The notes under the pieces: generated by a model | What the model was told of the DNA's origin: nothing | Seen by the model: the letters and a program-made list of their open reading frames with translations, nothing else | Database searches by the model: none | Origin: Pontederia crassipes | Taxonomy: Eukaryota > Streptophyta > Magnoliopsida > Commelinales > Pontederiaceae | Reading direction: 5' to 3' | NCBI GenBank assembly: GCA_030549335.1 | Contig: CM060198.1 | Coordinates: forward strand, 38,015,853-38,079,852 | DNA: 64,000 nucleotides | In this document: piece by piece, positions 22,497 through 35,400 of the stretch | Layout: the number at the start of each line of letters is the position of its first letter | Numbering within the stretch: the first letter of the stretch is position 1 | Position numbers and translations under genes: made by a program

Positions 22497-24272
22497 GCTT
22501 CAGAACTTTAACTCTATTTCAAACCGAAGTTGAACTGTTACAATCAAAGATAACGCTCTTGGGGATTAGAGTCTTAGAGTTAGGTTCAAAGCTATAAGTT
22601 ATAGATACTTATGACATCCTTTGGGTGTCCTAAGAGGTGATAGATCTTTAGAACTTTAACTCTATTTCAAACCTAAGTTGAACCGTTACAATCAAAGATA
22701 ACGCTCTTGGGGATTAGAGTCTTAGAGTTAGGTTCAAAGCTATAAGTTATAGATACTTATTACAACCTTTGGGTGTCCTAAGAGGTGATAGAGCTTCAGA
22801 ACTTTAACTCTATTTCAAACCGAAGTTGAACCGTTACAATCAAAGATAACGCTCTTTGGGATTAGAGTCTTAGAGATAGATTCAAAGCTATAAGTTATAG
22901 ATACTTCTTACAACCTTTGGGTGTCCTAAGAGGTGATAGATCTTTAGAACTTTAACTCTATTTCAAACCGAAGTTGAACCGTTACAATCAAAGATAACGC
23001 TCTTGGGGATTAGAGTCTTAGAGTTAGGTTCAAAGCTATAAGTTATAGATACTTATTACAACCTTTGGGTGTCCTAAGAGGTGATAGAGCTTCAGAACTT
23101 TAACTCTATTTCAAACCGAAGTTGAACTGTTACAATCAAAGATAACGCTCTTGGGGATTAGAGTCTTAGAGTTAGGTTCAAAGCTATAAGTTATAGATAC
23201 TTATGACATCCTTTGGGTGTCCTAAGAGGTGATAGATCTTTAGAACTTTAACTCTATTTCAAACCTAAGTTGAACTGTTACAATCAAAGATAACGCTCTT
23301 GGGGATTAGAGTCTTAGAGTTAGGTTCAAAGCTATAAGTTATAGATACTTATTACAACCTTTGGGTGTCCTAAGAGGTGATAGAGCTTCAGAACTTTAAC
23401 TCTATTTCAAACCGAAGTTGAACCGTTACAATCAAAGATAACGCTCTTTGGGATTAGAGTCTTAGAGATAGATTCAAAGCAATAAGTTATATATACTTAT
23501 TACAACCTTTGGGTGTCCTAAGAGGTGATAGATCTTTAGAACTTTAACTCTATTTCAAACCGAAGTTGAACCGTTACAATCAAAGATAACGCTCTTGGGG
23601 ATTAGAGTCTTAGAGTTAGGTTCAAAGCTATAAGTTATATATACTTATTACAACCTTTGGGTGTCCTAAGAGGTGATAGAGCTTCAGAACTTTAACTCTA
23701 TTTCAAACCGAAGTTGAACTGTTACAATCAAAGATAACGCTCTTGGGGATTAGAGTCTTAGAGTTAGGTTCAAAGCTATAAGTTATAGATACTTATGACA
23801 TCCTTTGGGTGTCCTAAGAGGTGATAGATCTTTAGAACTTTAACTCTATTTCAAACCTAAGTTGAACCGTTACAATCAAAGATAACGCTCTTGGGGATTA
23901 GAGTCTTAGAGTTAGGTTCAAAGCTATAAGTTATAGATACTTATTACAACCTTTGGGTGTCCTAAGAGGTGATAGAGCTTCAGAACTTTAACTCTATTTC
24001 AAACCGAAGTTGAACCGTTACAATCAAAGATAACGCTCTTTGGGATTAGAGTCTTAGAGATAGATTCAAAGCAATAAGTTATATATACTTATTACAACCT
24101 TTGGGTGTCCTAAGAGGTGATAGATCTTTAGAACTTTAACTCTATTTCAAACCGAAGTTGAACCGTTACAATCAAAGATAACGCTCTTGGGGATTAGAGT
24201 CTTAGAGTTAGGTTCAAAGCTATAAGTTATAGAAACTTATTACAACCTTTGGGTGTCCTAAGAGGTGATAGA
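22497..24272 (+). repeat. Second array of the 592-bp 4-unit repeat
   Basis: These three 4-unit copies lie 3,700 bp downstream of the set at 18797 and were carried by the 25-unit duplication. The acttcttac marker of the first T unit (near 22907) is retained, while the accaaag and cgcccttt markers are not. Those two are therefore later mutations in the left copy, or were erased by conversion in the right copy. Confidence 0.87.
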
Positions 24273-26344
24273 GCTTCAGAACTTTAACTCTATTTCAAAC
24301 CGAAGTTGAACCGTTACAATCAAAGATAACGCTCTTGGGGATTAGAGACTTAGAGTTAGGTTGAAAGCTATAAGTTATAGATACTTCTTACAACCTTTGG
24401 GTGTCCTAAGAGGTGATAGATCTTTAGAACTTTAACTCTAATTCAAACCGAAGTTGAACCGTTACAATCAAAGATAACGCTCTTGGGGATTAGAGTCTTA
24501 GAGTTAGGTTCAAAGCTATAAGTTATAGATACTTATGACATCCTTTGGGTGTCCTAAGAGGTGATAGATCTTTAGAACTTTAACTCTATTTCAAACCGAA
24601 GTTGAACCGTTACAATCAAAGATAACGCTCTTGGGGATTAGAGTCTTAGAGTTAGGTTCAAAGTTATAAGTTATAGATACTTATGACATCCTTTGGGTGT
24701 CCTAAGAGGTGATAGATCTTTAGAACTTTAACTCTTTTTCAAACCTAAGTTGAACCGTTACAATCAAAGATAACGCTCTTGGAGATTAGAGTCTTAGAGT
24801 TAGGTTCAAAGCAATAAGTTATAAATACTTATTACAACCTTTGGGTGTCCTAAGAGGTGATAGATCTTTAGAACTTTAACTCTATTTCAAACCGAAGTTG
24901 AACCGTTACAATCAAAGATAACGCTCTTGGGGATTAGAGTCTTAGAGTTAGGTTCAAAGCAATAAGTTATAGATACTTATTACAACCTTTGGGTGTCCTA
25001 AGAGGTGATAGATCTTTAGAACTTTAACTCTATTTCAAACCGAAGTTGAACCGTTACAATCAAGGGTAACGCTCTTGGGGATTAGAGTCTTAGAGTTAGG
25101 TTCAAAGCAATAAGTGATAGATACTTATGACATCCTTTGGGTGTCCTAAGAGGTGATAGATCTTTAGAACTTTAACTCTATTTCAAACCGAAGTTGAACC
25201 GTTACAATCAAAGATAACGCTCTTGGGGATTAGAGTCTTAGAGTTAGGTTCAAAGCAATAAGTTATAGATACTTATTACAACCTTTGGGTGTTCTAAGAG
25301 GTGACAGATCTTTAGAACTTTAACTCTATTTCAAACCGAAGTTGAACCGTTACAATCAAAGATAACGCTCTTGGGGATTAGAGTCTTAGAGTTAGGTTCA
25401 AAGTTATAAGTTATAGATACTTATGACATCCTTTGGGTGTCCTAAAAGGTGATAGATCTTTAGAACTTTAACTCTTTTTCAAACCTAAGTTGAACCGTTA
25501 CAATCAAAGATAACGCTCTTGGGGATTAGAGTCTTAGAGTTAGGTTCAAAGCAATAAGTTATAAATACTTATTACAACCTTTGGGTGTCCTAAGAGGTGA
25601 TAGATCTTTAGAACTTTAACTCTATTTCAAACCGAAGTTGAACCGTTACAATCAAAGATAACGCTCTTGGGTATTAGAGTCTTAGAGTTAGGTTCAAAGC
25701 TATAAGTTATAAATACTTATTACAACCTTTGGGTGTCCTAAGAGGTGATAGGGCTTCAGAACTTTAACTCTATTTCAAACCGAAGTTGAACCGTTACAAT
25801 CAAAGATAACGCTCTTGGGGATTAGAGTCTTAGAGTTAGGTTCAAAGCTATAAGTTATAGATACTTATTACAACCTTTGGGTGTCCTAAGAGGTGATAGA
25901 GCTTCAGAACTTTAACTCTATTTCAAACCGAAGTTGAACCGTTACAATCAAAGATAACGCTCTTTGGGATTAGAGTCTTAGAGATAGATTCAAAGCAATA
26001 AGTTATATATACTTATTACAACCTTTGGGTGTCCTAAGAGGTGATAGATCTTTAGAACTTTAACTCTATTTCAAACCGAAGTTGAACCGTTACAATCAAA
26101 GATAACGCTCTTGGGGATTAGAGTCTTAGAGTTAGGTTCAAAGCTATAAGTTATAGATACTTATTACAACCTTTGGGTGTCCTAAGAGGTGATAGAGCTT
26201 CAGAACTTTAACTCTATTTCAAACCGAAGTTGAACTGTTACAATCAAAGATAACGCTCTTGGGGATTAGAGTCTTAGAGTTAGGTTGAAAGCTATAAGTT
26301 ATAGATACTTCTTACAACCTTTGGGTGTCCTAAGAGGTGATAGA
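23829..26344 (+). repeat. 17-unit tandem duplication, left copy
   Basis: It matches the adjacent 26345-28860 at a constant 2,516 bp. Shared rare markers are agaaactt, gacttag with gttgaaag, ctaattc (24435 and 26951), tcttggag, caagggtaac (25061 and 27577), gtgacagatc (25301 and 27817), cctaaaagg, cttgggtatt (near 25667 and 28183) and tagggcttc. The left part overlaps the 25-unit duplication, which gives a relative order: the 25-unit event or its source sequence came first. Confidence 0.92.
26197..26344 (+). repeat. Chimeric unit 177 at the 17-unit junction
   Basis: The left half (gcttc start, gaactgtt, gagtcttag) is that of the unit at 23681. The right half (gttgaaag, acttcttac) is that of the unit at 24273 or its equivalent at 28713. 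The switch lies between unit positions 77 and 90 (26273-26286). It sits at the junction of the 17-unit duplication. Confidence 0.72.
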
Positions 26345-28860
26345 TCTTTAGAAGTTTAACTCTATTTCAAACCTAAGTTGAACCGTTACAATCAAAGATA
26401 ACGCTCTTGGGGATTAGAGTCTTAGAGTTAGGTTCAAAGCTATAAGTTATAGATACTTATTACAACCTTTGGGTGTCCTAAGAGGTGATAGAGCTTCAGA
26501 ACTTTAACTCTATTTCAAACCGAAGTTGAACCGTTACAATCAAAGATAACGCTCTTTGGGATTAGAGTCTTAGAGATAGATTCAAAGCAATAAGTTATAT
26601 ATACTTATTACAACCTTTGGGTGTCCTAAGAGGTGATAGATCTTTAGAACTTTAACTCTATTTCAAACCGAAGTTGAACCGTTACAATCAAAGATAACGC
26701 TCTTGGGGATTAGAGTCTTAGAGTTAGGTTCAAAGCTATAAGTTATAGAAACTTATTACAACCTTTGGGTGTCCTAAGAGGTGATAGAGCTTCAGAACTT
26801 TAACTCTATTTCAAACCGAAGTTGAACCGTTACAATCAAAGATAACGCTCTTGGGGATTAGAGACTTAGAGTTAGGTTGAAAGCTATAAGTTATAGATAC
26901 TTCTTACAACCTTTGGGTGTCCTAAGAGGTGATAGATCTTTAGAACTTTAACTCTAATTCAAACCGAAGTTGAACCGTTACAATCAAAGATAACGCTCTT
27001 GGGGATTAGAGTCTTAGAGTTAGGTTCAAAGCTATAAGTTATAGATACTTATGACATCCTTTGGGTGTCCTAAGAGGTGATAGATCTTTAGAACTTTAAC
27101 TCTATTTCAAACCGAAGTTGAACCGTTACAATCAAAGATAACGCTCTTGGGGATTAGAGTCTTAGAGTTAGGTTCAAAGTTATAAGTTATAGATACTTAT
27201 GACATCCTTTGGGTGTCCTAAGAGGTGATAGATCTTTAGAACTTTAACTCTTTTTCAAACCTAAGTTGAACCGTTACAATCAAAGATAACGCTCTTGGAG
27301 ATTAGAGTCTTAGAGTTAGGTTCAAAGCAATAAGTTATAAATACTTATTACAACCTTTGGGTGTCCTAAGAGGTGATAGATCTTTAGAACTTTAACTCTA
27401 TTTCAAACCGAAGTTGAACCGTTACAATCAAAGATAACGCTCTTGGGGATTAGAGTCTTAGAGTTAGGTTCAAAGCAATAAGTTATAGATACTTATTACA
27501 ACCTTTGGGTGTCCTAAGAGGTGATAGATCTTTAGAACTTTAACTCTATTTCAAACCGAAGTTGAACCGTTACAATCAAGGGTAACGCTCTTGGGGATTA
27601 GAGTCTTAGAGTTAGGTTCAAAGCAATAAGTGATAGATACTTATGACATCCTTTGGGTGTCCTAAGAGGTGATAGATCTTTAGAACTTTAACTCTATTTC
27701 AAACCGAAGTTGAACCGTTACAATCAAAGATAACGCTCTTGGGGATTAGAGTCTTAGAGTTAGGTTCAAAGCAATAAGTTATAGATACTTATTACAACCT
27801 TTGGGTGTTCTAAGAGGTGACAGATCTTTAGAACTTTAACTCTATTTCAAACCGAAGTTGAACCGTTACAATCAAAGATAACGCTCTTGGGGATTAGAGT
27901 CTTAGAGTTAGGTTCAAAGTTATAAGTTATAGATACTTATGACATCCTTTGGGTGTCCTAAAAGGTGATAGATCTTTAGAACTTTAACTCTTTTTCAAAC
28001 CTAAGTTGAACCGTTACAATCAAAGATAACGCTCTTGGGGATTAGAGTCTTAGAGTTAGGTTCAAAGCAATAAGTTATAAATACTTATTACAACCTTTGG
28101 GTGTCCTAAGAGGTGATAGATCTTTAGAACTTTAACTCTATTTCAAACCGAAGTTGAACCGTTACAATCAAAGATAACGCTCTTGGGTATTAGAGTCTTA
28201 GAGTTAGGTTCAAAGCTATAAGTTATAAATACTTATTACAACCTTTGGGTGTCCTAAGAGGTGATAGGGCTTCAGAACTTTAACTCTATTTCAAACCGAA
28301 GTTGAACCGTTACAATCAAAGATAACGCTCTTGGGGATTAGAGTCTTAGAGTTAGGTTCAAAGCTATAAGTTATAGATACTTATTACAACCTTTGGGTGT
28401 CCTAAGAGGTGATAGAGCTTCAGAACTTTAACTCTATTTCAAACCGAAGTTGAACCGTTACAATCAAAGATAACGCTCTTTGGGATTAGAGTCTTAGAGA
28501 TAGATTCAAAGCAATAAGTTATATATACTTATTACAACCTTTGGGTGTCCTAAGAGGTGATAGATCTTTAGAACTTTAACTCTATTTCAAACCGAAGTTG
28601 AACCGTTACAATCAAAGATAACGCTCTTGGGGATTAGAGTCTTAGAGTTAGGTTCAAAGCTATAAGTTATAGATACTTATTACAACCTTTGGGTGTCCTA
28701 AGAGGTGATAGAGCTTCAGAACTTTAACTCTATTTCAAACCGAAGTTGAACCGTTACAATCAAAGATAACGCTCTTGGGGATTAGAGACTTAGAGTTAGG
28801 TTGAAAGCTATAAGTTATAGATACTTCTTACAACCTTTGGGTGTCCTAAGAGGTGATAGA
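26345..28860 (+). repeat. 17-unit tandem duplication, right copy
   Basis: This is the partner of 23829-26344. Its first unit has gaagtttaac (26345 onward), which recurs at 28861 just after the block. The match therefore runs on about one unit beyond 17, as expected when both ends of the exchange share sequence. Beyond about 28960 the units change to ataaat forms and the match ends. Confidence 0.9.
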
Positions 28861-31800
28861 TCTTTAGAAGTTTAACTCTATTTCAAACCTAAGTTGAACC
28901 GTTACAATCAAAGATAACGCTCTTGGGGATTAGAGTCTTAGAGTTAGGTTCAAAGCTATAAGTTATAAATACTTATTACAACCTTTGGGTGTCCTAAGAG
29001 GTGATAGAGCTTCAGAACTTTAACTCTATTTCAAACCGAAGTTGAACCGTTACAATCAAAGATAACGCTCTTGGGGATTAGAGACTTAGAGTTAGGTTCA
29101 AAGCAATAAGTTATAGATACTTATTACAACCTTTGGGTGTTCTAAGAGGTGATAGATCTTTAGAACTTTAACTCTATTTCAAACCGAAGTTGAACCGTTA
29201 AAATCAAAGATAACGCTCTTGGGGATTAGAGTCTTAGAGTTAGGTTCAAAGTTATAAGTTATAGATACTTATGACATCCTTTGGGTGTCCTAAGAGGTGA
29301 TAGATCTTTAGAACTTTAACTCTTTTTCAAACCTAAGTTGAACCGTTACAATCAAAGATAACGCTCTTGGGGATTAGAGTCTTAGAGTTAGGTTCAAAGC
29401 AATAAGTTATAAATACTTATTACAACCTTTGGGTGTCCTAAGAGGTGATAGATCTTTAGAACTTTAACTCTATTTCAAACCGAAGTTGAACCGTTACAAT
29501 CAAAGATAACGCTCTTGGGGATTAGAGTCTTAGAGTTAGGTTCAAAGCTATAAGTTATAGATACTTATTACAACCTTTGGGTGTCCTAAGAGGTGATAGA
29601 TCTTTAGAACTTTAACTCTATTTCAAACCGAAGTTGAACCGTTACAATCAAAGATAACGCTCTTGGGGATTAGAGTCTTAGAGTTAGGTTCAAAGCAATA
29701 AGTGATAGATACTTATGACATCCTTTGGGTGTCCTAAGAGGTGATAGATCTTTAGAACTTTAACTCTATTTCAAACCGAAGTTAAACCGTTACAATCAAA
29801 GATAACGCTCTTGGGGATTAGAGTCTTAGAGTTAGGTTCAAAGCTATAAGTTATAGATACTTATTACAACCTTTGGGTGTCCTAAGAGGTGATAGAGCTT
29901 CAGAACTTTAACTCTATTTCAAACCGAAGTTGAACCGTTACAATCAAAGATAACGCTCTTGGGGATTAGAGTCTTAGAGTTAGGTTCAAAGCTATAAGTT
30001 ATAGATACTTATTACAACCTTTGGGTGTCCTAAGAGGTGATAGACCTTCAGAACTTTAACTCTATTTCATACCGAAGTTGAACCGTTACAATCAAAGATA
30101 ACGCTCTTGGGGATTAGAGTCTTAGAGTTAGGTTCAAAGCTATAAGTTATAGATACTTATGACATCCTTTGGGTGTCCTAAGAGGTGATAGATCTTTAGA
30201 ACTTTAACTCTATTTCAAACCTAAGTTGAACCGTTACAATCAAAGATAACGCTCTTGGGGATTAGAGTCTTAGAGTTAGGTTCAAAGCTATAAGTTATAG
30301 ATACTTATTACAACTTTTGGGTGTCCTAAGAGGTGATAGATCTTTAGAACTTTAACTCTATTTCAAACCAAAGTTGAACCGTTACAATCAAAGATAACGC
30401 TCTTGGGGATTAGAGTCTTAGAGTTAGGTTCAAAGCTATAAGTTATAGATTCTTATGACATCCTTTGGGTGTCCTAAGAGGTGATAGATCTTTAGAACTT
30501 TAACTCTATTTCAAACCGAAGTTGAACCGTTACAATCAAAGATAACGCTCTTGGGGATTAGAGTCTTAGAGTTAGGTTCAAAGCAATAAGTTATAGATAC
30601 TTCTTACAACCTTTGGGTGTCCTAAGAGGTGATAGATCTTTAGAACTTTAACTCTATTTCAAACCTAAGTTGAACCGTTACAATCAAAGATAACGCTCTT
30701 GGGGATTAGAGTCTTAGAGTTAGGTTCAAAGCTATAAGTTATAAATACTTATTACAACCTTTGGGTGTCCTAAGAGGTGATAGAGCTTCAGAACTTTAAC
30801 TCTATTTCAAACCGAAGTTGAACCGTTACAATCAAAGATAACGCTCTTGGGGATTAGAGACTTAGAGTTAGGTTCAAAGCAATAAGTTATAGATACTTAT
30901 TACAACCTTTGGGTGTTCTAAGAGGTGATAGATCTTTAGAACTTTAACTCTATTTCAAACCGAAGTTGAACCGTTACAATCAAAGATAACGCTCTTGGGG
31001 ATTAGAGTCTTAGAGTTAGGTTCAAAGTTATAAGTTATAGATACTTATGACATCCTTTGGGTGTCCTAAGAGGTGATAGATCTTTAGAACTTTAACTCTT
31101 TTTCAAACCTAAGTTGAACCGTTACAATCAAAGATAACGCTCTTGGGGATTAGAGTCTTAGAGTTAGGTTCAAAGCAATAAGTTATAAATACTTATTACA
31201 ACCTTTGGGTGTCCTAAGAGGTGATAGATCTTTAGAACTTTAACTCTATTTCAAACCGAAGTTGAACCGTTACAATCAAAGATAACGCTCTTGGGGATTA
31301 GAGTCTTAGAGTTAGGTTCAAAGCTATAAGTTATAGATACTTATTACAACCTTTGGGTGTCCTAAGAGGTGATAGATCTTTAGAACTTTAACTCTATTTC
31401 AAACCGAAGTTGAACCGTTACAATCAAAGATAACGCTCTTGGGGATTAGAGTCTTAGAGTTAGGTTCAAAGCAATAAGTGATAGATACTTATGACATCCT
31501 TTGGGTGTCCTAAGAGGTGATAGATCTTTAGAACTTTAACTCTATTTCAAACCGAAGTTAAACCGTTACAATCAAAGATAACGCTCTTGGGGATTAGAGT
31601 CTTAGAGTTAGGTTCAAAGCTACAAGTTATAGATACTTATTACAACCTTTGGGTGTCCTAAGAGGTGATAGAGCTTCAGAACTTTAACTCTATTTCAAAC
31701 CGAAGTTGAACCGTTACAATCAAAGATAACGCTCTTGGGGATTAGAGTCTTAGAGTTAGGTTCAAAGCTATAAGTTATAGATACTTATTACAACCTTTGG

Positions 31801-32264
31801 GTGTCCTAAGAGGTGATAGAGCTTCAGAACTTTAACTCTATTTCATACCGAAGTTGAACCGTTACAATCAAAGATAACGCTCTTGGGGATTAGAGTCTTA
31901 GAGTTAGGTTCAAAGCTATAAGTTATAGATACTTATGACATCCTTTGGGTGTCCTAAGAGGTGATAGATCTTTAGAACTTTAACTCTATTTCAAACCTAA
32001 GTTGAACCATTACAATCAAAGATAACGCTCTTGGGGATTAGAGTCTTAGAGTTAGGTTCAAAGCTATAAGTTATAGATACTTATGACATCCTTTGGGTGT
32101 CATAAGAGGTGATAGATCTTTAGAACTTTAACTCTATTTCAAACCTAAGTTGAACCGTTACAATCAAAGATAACGCTCTTGGGGATTAGAGTCTTAGAGT
32201 TAGGTTCAAAGCAATAAGATATAGATACTTATTACAACTTTTGGGTGTCCTAAGAGGTGATAGA
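27677..32264 (+). repeat. 31-unit block, left copy of a 4.6-kb tandem duplication
   Basis: It matches 32265-37000 with an offset of 4,588 bp (31 units) up to about 30.29 kb and 4,736 bp (32 units) beyond it. Markers at the first offset are tagggcttc (28267 and 32855), gacttag with gttgaaag (28783 and 33371), and gaccttcag with tttcatacc (30043 and 34631). Markers at the second are acttcttac (30601 and 35337), gaaccatt (32005 and 36741), gctacaag (near 31621 and 36357), and aagatatag (32215 and 36951). One unit is missing here relative to the right copy; it was lost at chimeric unit 204. Confidence 0.9.
30193..30340 (+). repeat. Chimeric unit 204: single-unit deletion junction
   Basis: The left part (cctaag, ctata) matches the unit at 34781. 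The right part (ttacaactttt) matches the next unit, at 34929. The switch lies between unit positions 98 and 116 (30290-30308). Exactly 148 bp is missing relative to the right copy, and the match offset changes from 31 to 32 units here. Confidence 0.83.
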
Positions 32265-32412
32265 TCTTTAGAACTTTAACTCTATTTCAAACCAAAGTTG
32301 AACCGTTACAATCAAACATAACGCTCTTGGGGATTAGAGTCTTAGAGTTAGGTTCAAAGCAATAAGTTATAGATACTTATTACAACCTTTGGGTGTTCTA
32401 AGAGGTGACAGA
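32265..32412 (+). repeat. Chimeric unit 218 at the 31-unit duplication junction
   Basis: The left part carries accaaag, as in the unit at 37001. The right part carries caata, tgttcta and ggtgacag, as in the F unit at 27677. The switch lies between unit positions 31 and 96. The private base in atcaaacat falls inside that interval and was not seen elsewhere. This is the physical join between the two copies of the block. Confidence 0.83.
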
Positions 32413-35400
32413 TCTTTAGAACTTTAACTCTATTTCAAACCGAAGTTGAACCGTTACAATCAAAGATAACGCTCTTGGGGATTAGAGTCTTAGAGTTAGG
32501 TTCAAAGTTATAAGTTATAGATACTTATGACATCCTTTGGGTGTCCTAAAAGGTGATAGATCTTTAGAACTTTAACTCTTTTTCAAACCTAAGTTGAACC
32601 GTTACAATCAAAGATAACGCTCTTGGGGATTAGAGTCTTAGAGTTAGGTTCAAAGCAATAAGTTATAAATACTTATTACAACCTTTGGGTGTCCTAAGAG
32701 GTGATAGATCTTTAGAACTTTAACTCTATTTCAAACCGAAGTTGAACCGTTACAATCAAAGATAACGCTCTTGGGGATTAGAGTCTTAGAGTTAGGTTCA
32801 AAGCTATAAGTTATAAATACTTATTACAACCTTTGGGTGTCCTAAGAGGTGATAGGGCTTCAGAACTTTAACTCTATTTCAAACCGAAGTTGAACCGTTA
32901 CAATCAAAGATAACGCTCTTGGGGATTAGAGTCTTAGAGTTAGGTTCAAAGCTATAAGTTATAGATACTTATTACAACCTTTGGGTGTCCTAAGAGGTGA
33001 TAGAGCTTCAGAACTTTAACTCTATTTCAAACCGAAGTTGAACCGTTACAATCAAAGATAACGCTCTTTGGGATTAGAGTCTTAGAGATAGATTCAAAGC
33101 AATAAGTTATATATACTTATTACAACCTTTGTGTGTCCTAAGAGGTGATAGATCTTTAGAACTTTAACTCTATTTCAAACCGAAGTTGAACCGTTACAAT
33201 CAAAGATAACGCTCTTGGGGATTAGAGTCTTAGAGTTAGGTTCAAAGCTATAAGTTATAGATACTTATTACAACCTTTGGGTGTCCTAAGAGGTGATAGA
33301 GCTTCAGAACTTTAACTCTATTTCAAACCGAAGTTGAACCGTTACAATCAAAGATAACGCTCTTGGGGATTAGAGACTTAGAGTTAGGTTGAAAGCTATA
33401 AGTTATAGATACTTCTTACAACCTTTGGGTGTCCTAAGAGGTGATAGATCTTTAGAACTTTAACTCTATTTCAAACCTAAGTTGAACCGTTACAATCAAA
33501 GATAACGCTCTTGGGGATTAGAGTCTTAGAGTTAGGTTCAAAGCTATAAGTTATAAATACTTATTACAACCTTTGGGTGTCCTAAGAGGTGATAGAGCTT
33601 CAGAACTTTAACTCTATTTCAAACCGAAGTTGAACCGTTACAATCAAAGATAACGCTCTTGGGGATTAGAGACTTAGAGTTAGGTTCAAAGCAATAAGTT
33701 ATAGATACTTATTACAACCTTTGGGTGTTCTAAGAGGTGATAGATCTTTAGAACTTTAACTCTATTTCAAACCGAAGTTGAACCGTTACAATCAAAGATA
33801 ACGCTCTTGGGGATTAGAGTCTTAGAGTTAGGTTCAAAGTTATAAGTTATAGATACTTATGACATCCTTTGGGTGTCCTAAGAGGTGATAGATCTTTAGA
33901 ACTTTAACTCTTTTTCAAACCTAAGTTGAACCGTTACAATCAAAGATAACGCTCTTGGGGATTAGAGTCTTAGAGTTAGGTTCAAAGCAATAAGTTATAA
34001 ATACTTATTACAACCTTTGGGTGTCCTAAGAGGTGATAGATCTTTAGAACTTTAACTCTATTTCAAACCGAAGTTGAACCGTTACAATCAAAGATAACGC
34101 TCTTGGGGATTAGAGTCTTAGAGTTAGGTTCAAAGCTATAAGTTATAGATACTTATTACAACCTTTGGGTGTCCTAAGAGGTGATAGATCTTTAGAACTT
34201 TAACTCTATTTCAAACCGAAGTTGAACCGTTACAATCAAAGATAACGCTCTTGGGGATTAGAGTCTTAGAGTTAGGTTCAAAGCAATAAGTGATAGATAC
34301 TTATGACATCCTTTGGGTGTCCTAAGAGGTGATAGATCTTTAGAACTTTAACTCTATTTCAAACCGAAGTTAAACCGTTACAATCAAAGATAACGCTCTT
34401 GGGGATTAGAGTCTTAGAGTTAGGTTCAAAGCTATAAGTTATAGATACTTATTACAACCTTTGGGTGTCCTAAGAGGTGATAGAGCTTCAGAACTTTAAC
34501 TCTATTTCAAACCGAAGTTGAACCGTTACAATCAAAGATAACGCTCTTGGGGATTAGAGTCTTAGAGTTAGGTTCAAAGCTATAAGTTATAGATACTTAT
34601 TACAACCTTTGGGTGTCCTAAGAGGTGATAGACCTTCAGAACTTTAACTCTATTTCATACCGAAGTTGAACCGTTACAATCAAAGATAACGCTCTTGGGG
34701 ATTAGAGTCTTAGAGTTAGGTTCAAAGCTATAAGTTATAGATACTTATGACATCCTTTGGGTGTCCTAAGAGGTGATAGATCTTTAGAACTTTAACTCTA
34801 TTTCAAACCTAAGTTGAACCGTTACAATCAAAGATAACGCTCTTGGGGATTAGAGTCTTAGAGTTAGGTTCAAAGCTATAAGTTATAGATACTTATGACA
34901 TCCTTTGGGTGTCATAAGAGGTGATAGATCTTTAGAACTTTAACTCTATTTCAAACCTAAGTTGAACCGTTACAATCAAAGATAACGCTCTTGGGGATTA
35001 GAGTCTTAGAGTTAGGTTCAAAGCAATAAGTTATAGATACTTATTACAACTTTTGGGTGTCCTAAGAGGTGATAGATCTTTAGAACTTTAACTCTATTTC
35101 AAACCAAAGTTGAACCGTTACAATCAAAGATAACGCTCTTGGGGATTAGAGTCTTAGAGTTAGGTTCAAAGCTATAAGTTATAGATTCTTATGACATCCT
35201 TTGGGTGTCCTAAGAGGTGATAGATCTTTAGAACTTTAACTCTATTTCAAACCGAAGTTGAACCGTTACAATCAAAGATAACGCTCTTGGGGATTAGAGT
35301 CTTAGAGTTAGGTTCAAAGCAATAAGTTATAGATACTTCTTACAACCTTTGGGTGTCCTAAGAGGTGATAGATCTTTAGAACTTTAACTCTATTTCAAAC

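Larger units (their letters stand above)
21017..24716 (+). repeat. 25-unit tandem duplication, right copy
   Basis: This is the right-hand partner of 17317-21016. Its first unit is the mosaic junction unit described separately. Private changes include g at about 21503 (gttagaatc), gaactgtt at 23274 in a cctaag unit, and agaaactt near 24232. The last is shared with 26748, so this copy rather than the left one was the source of the next duplication. The right end meets a normal C unit at 24717. Confidence 0.92.
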
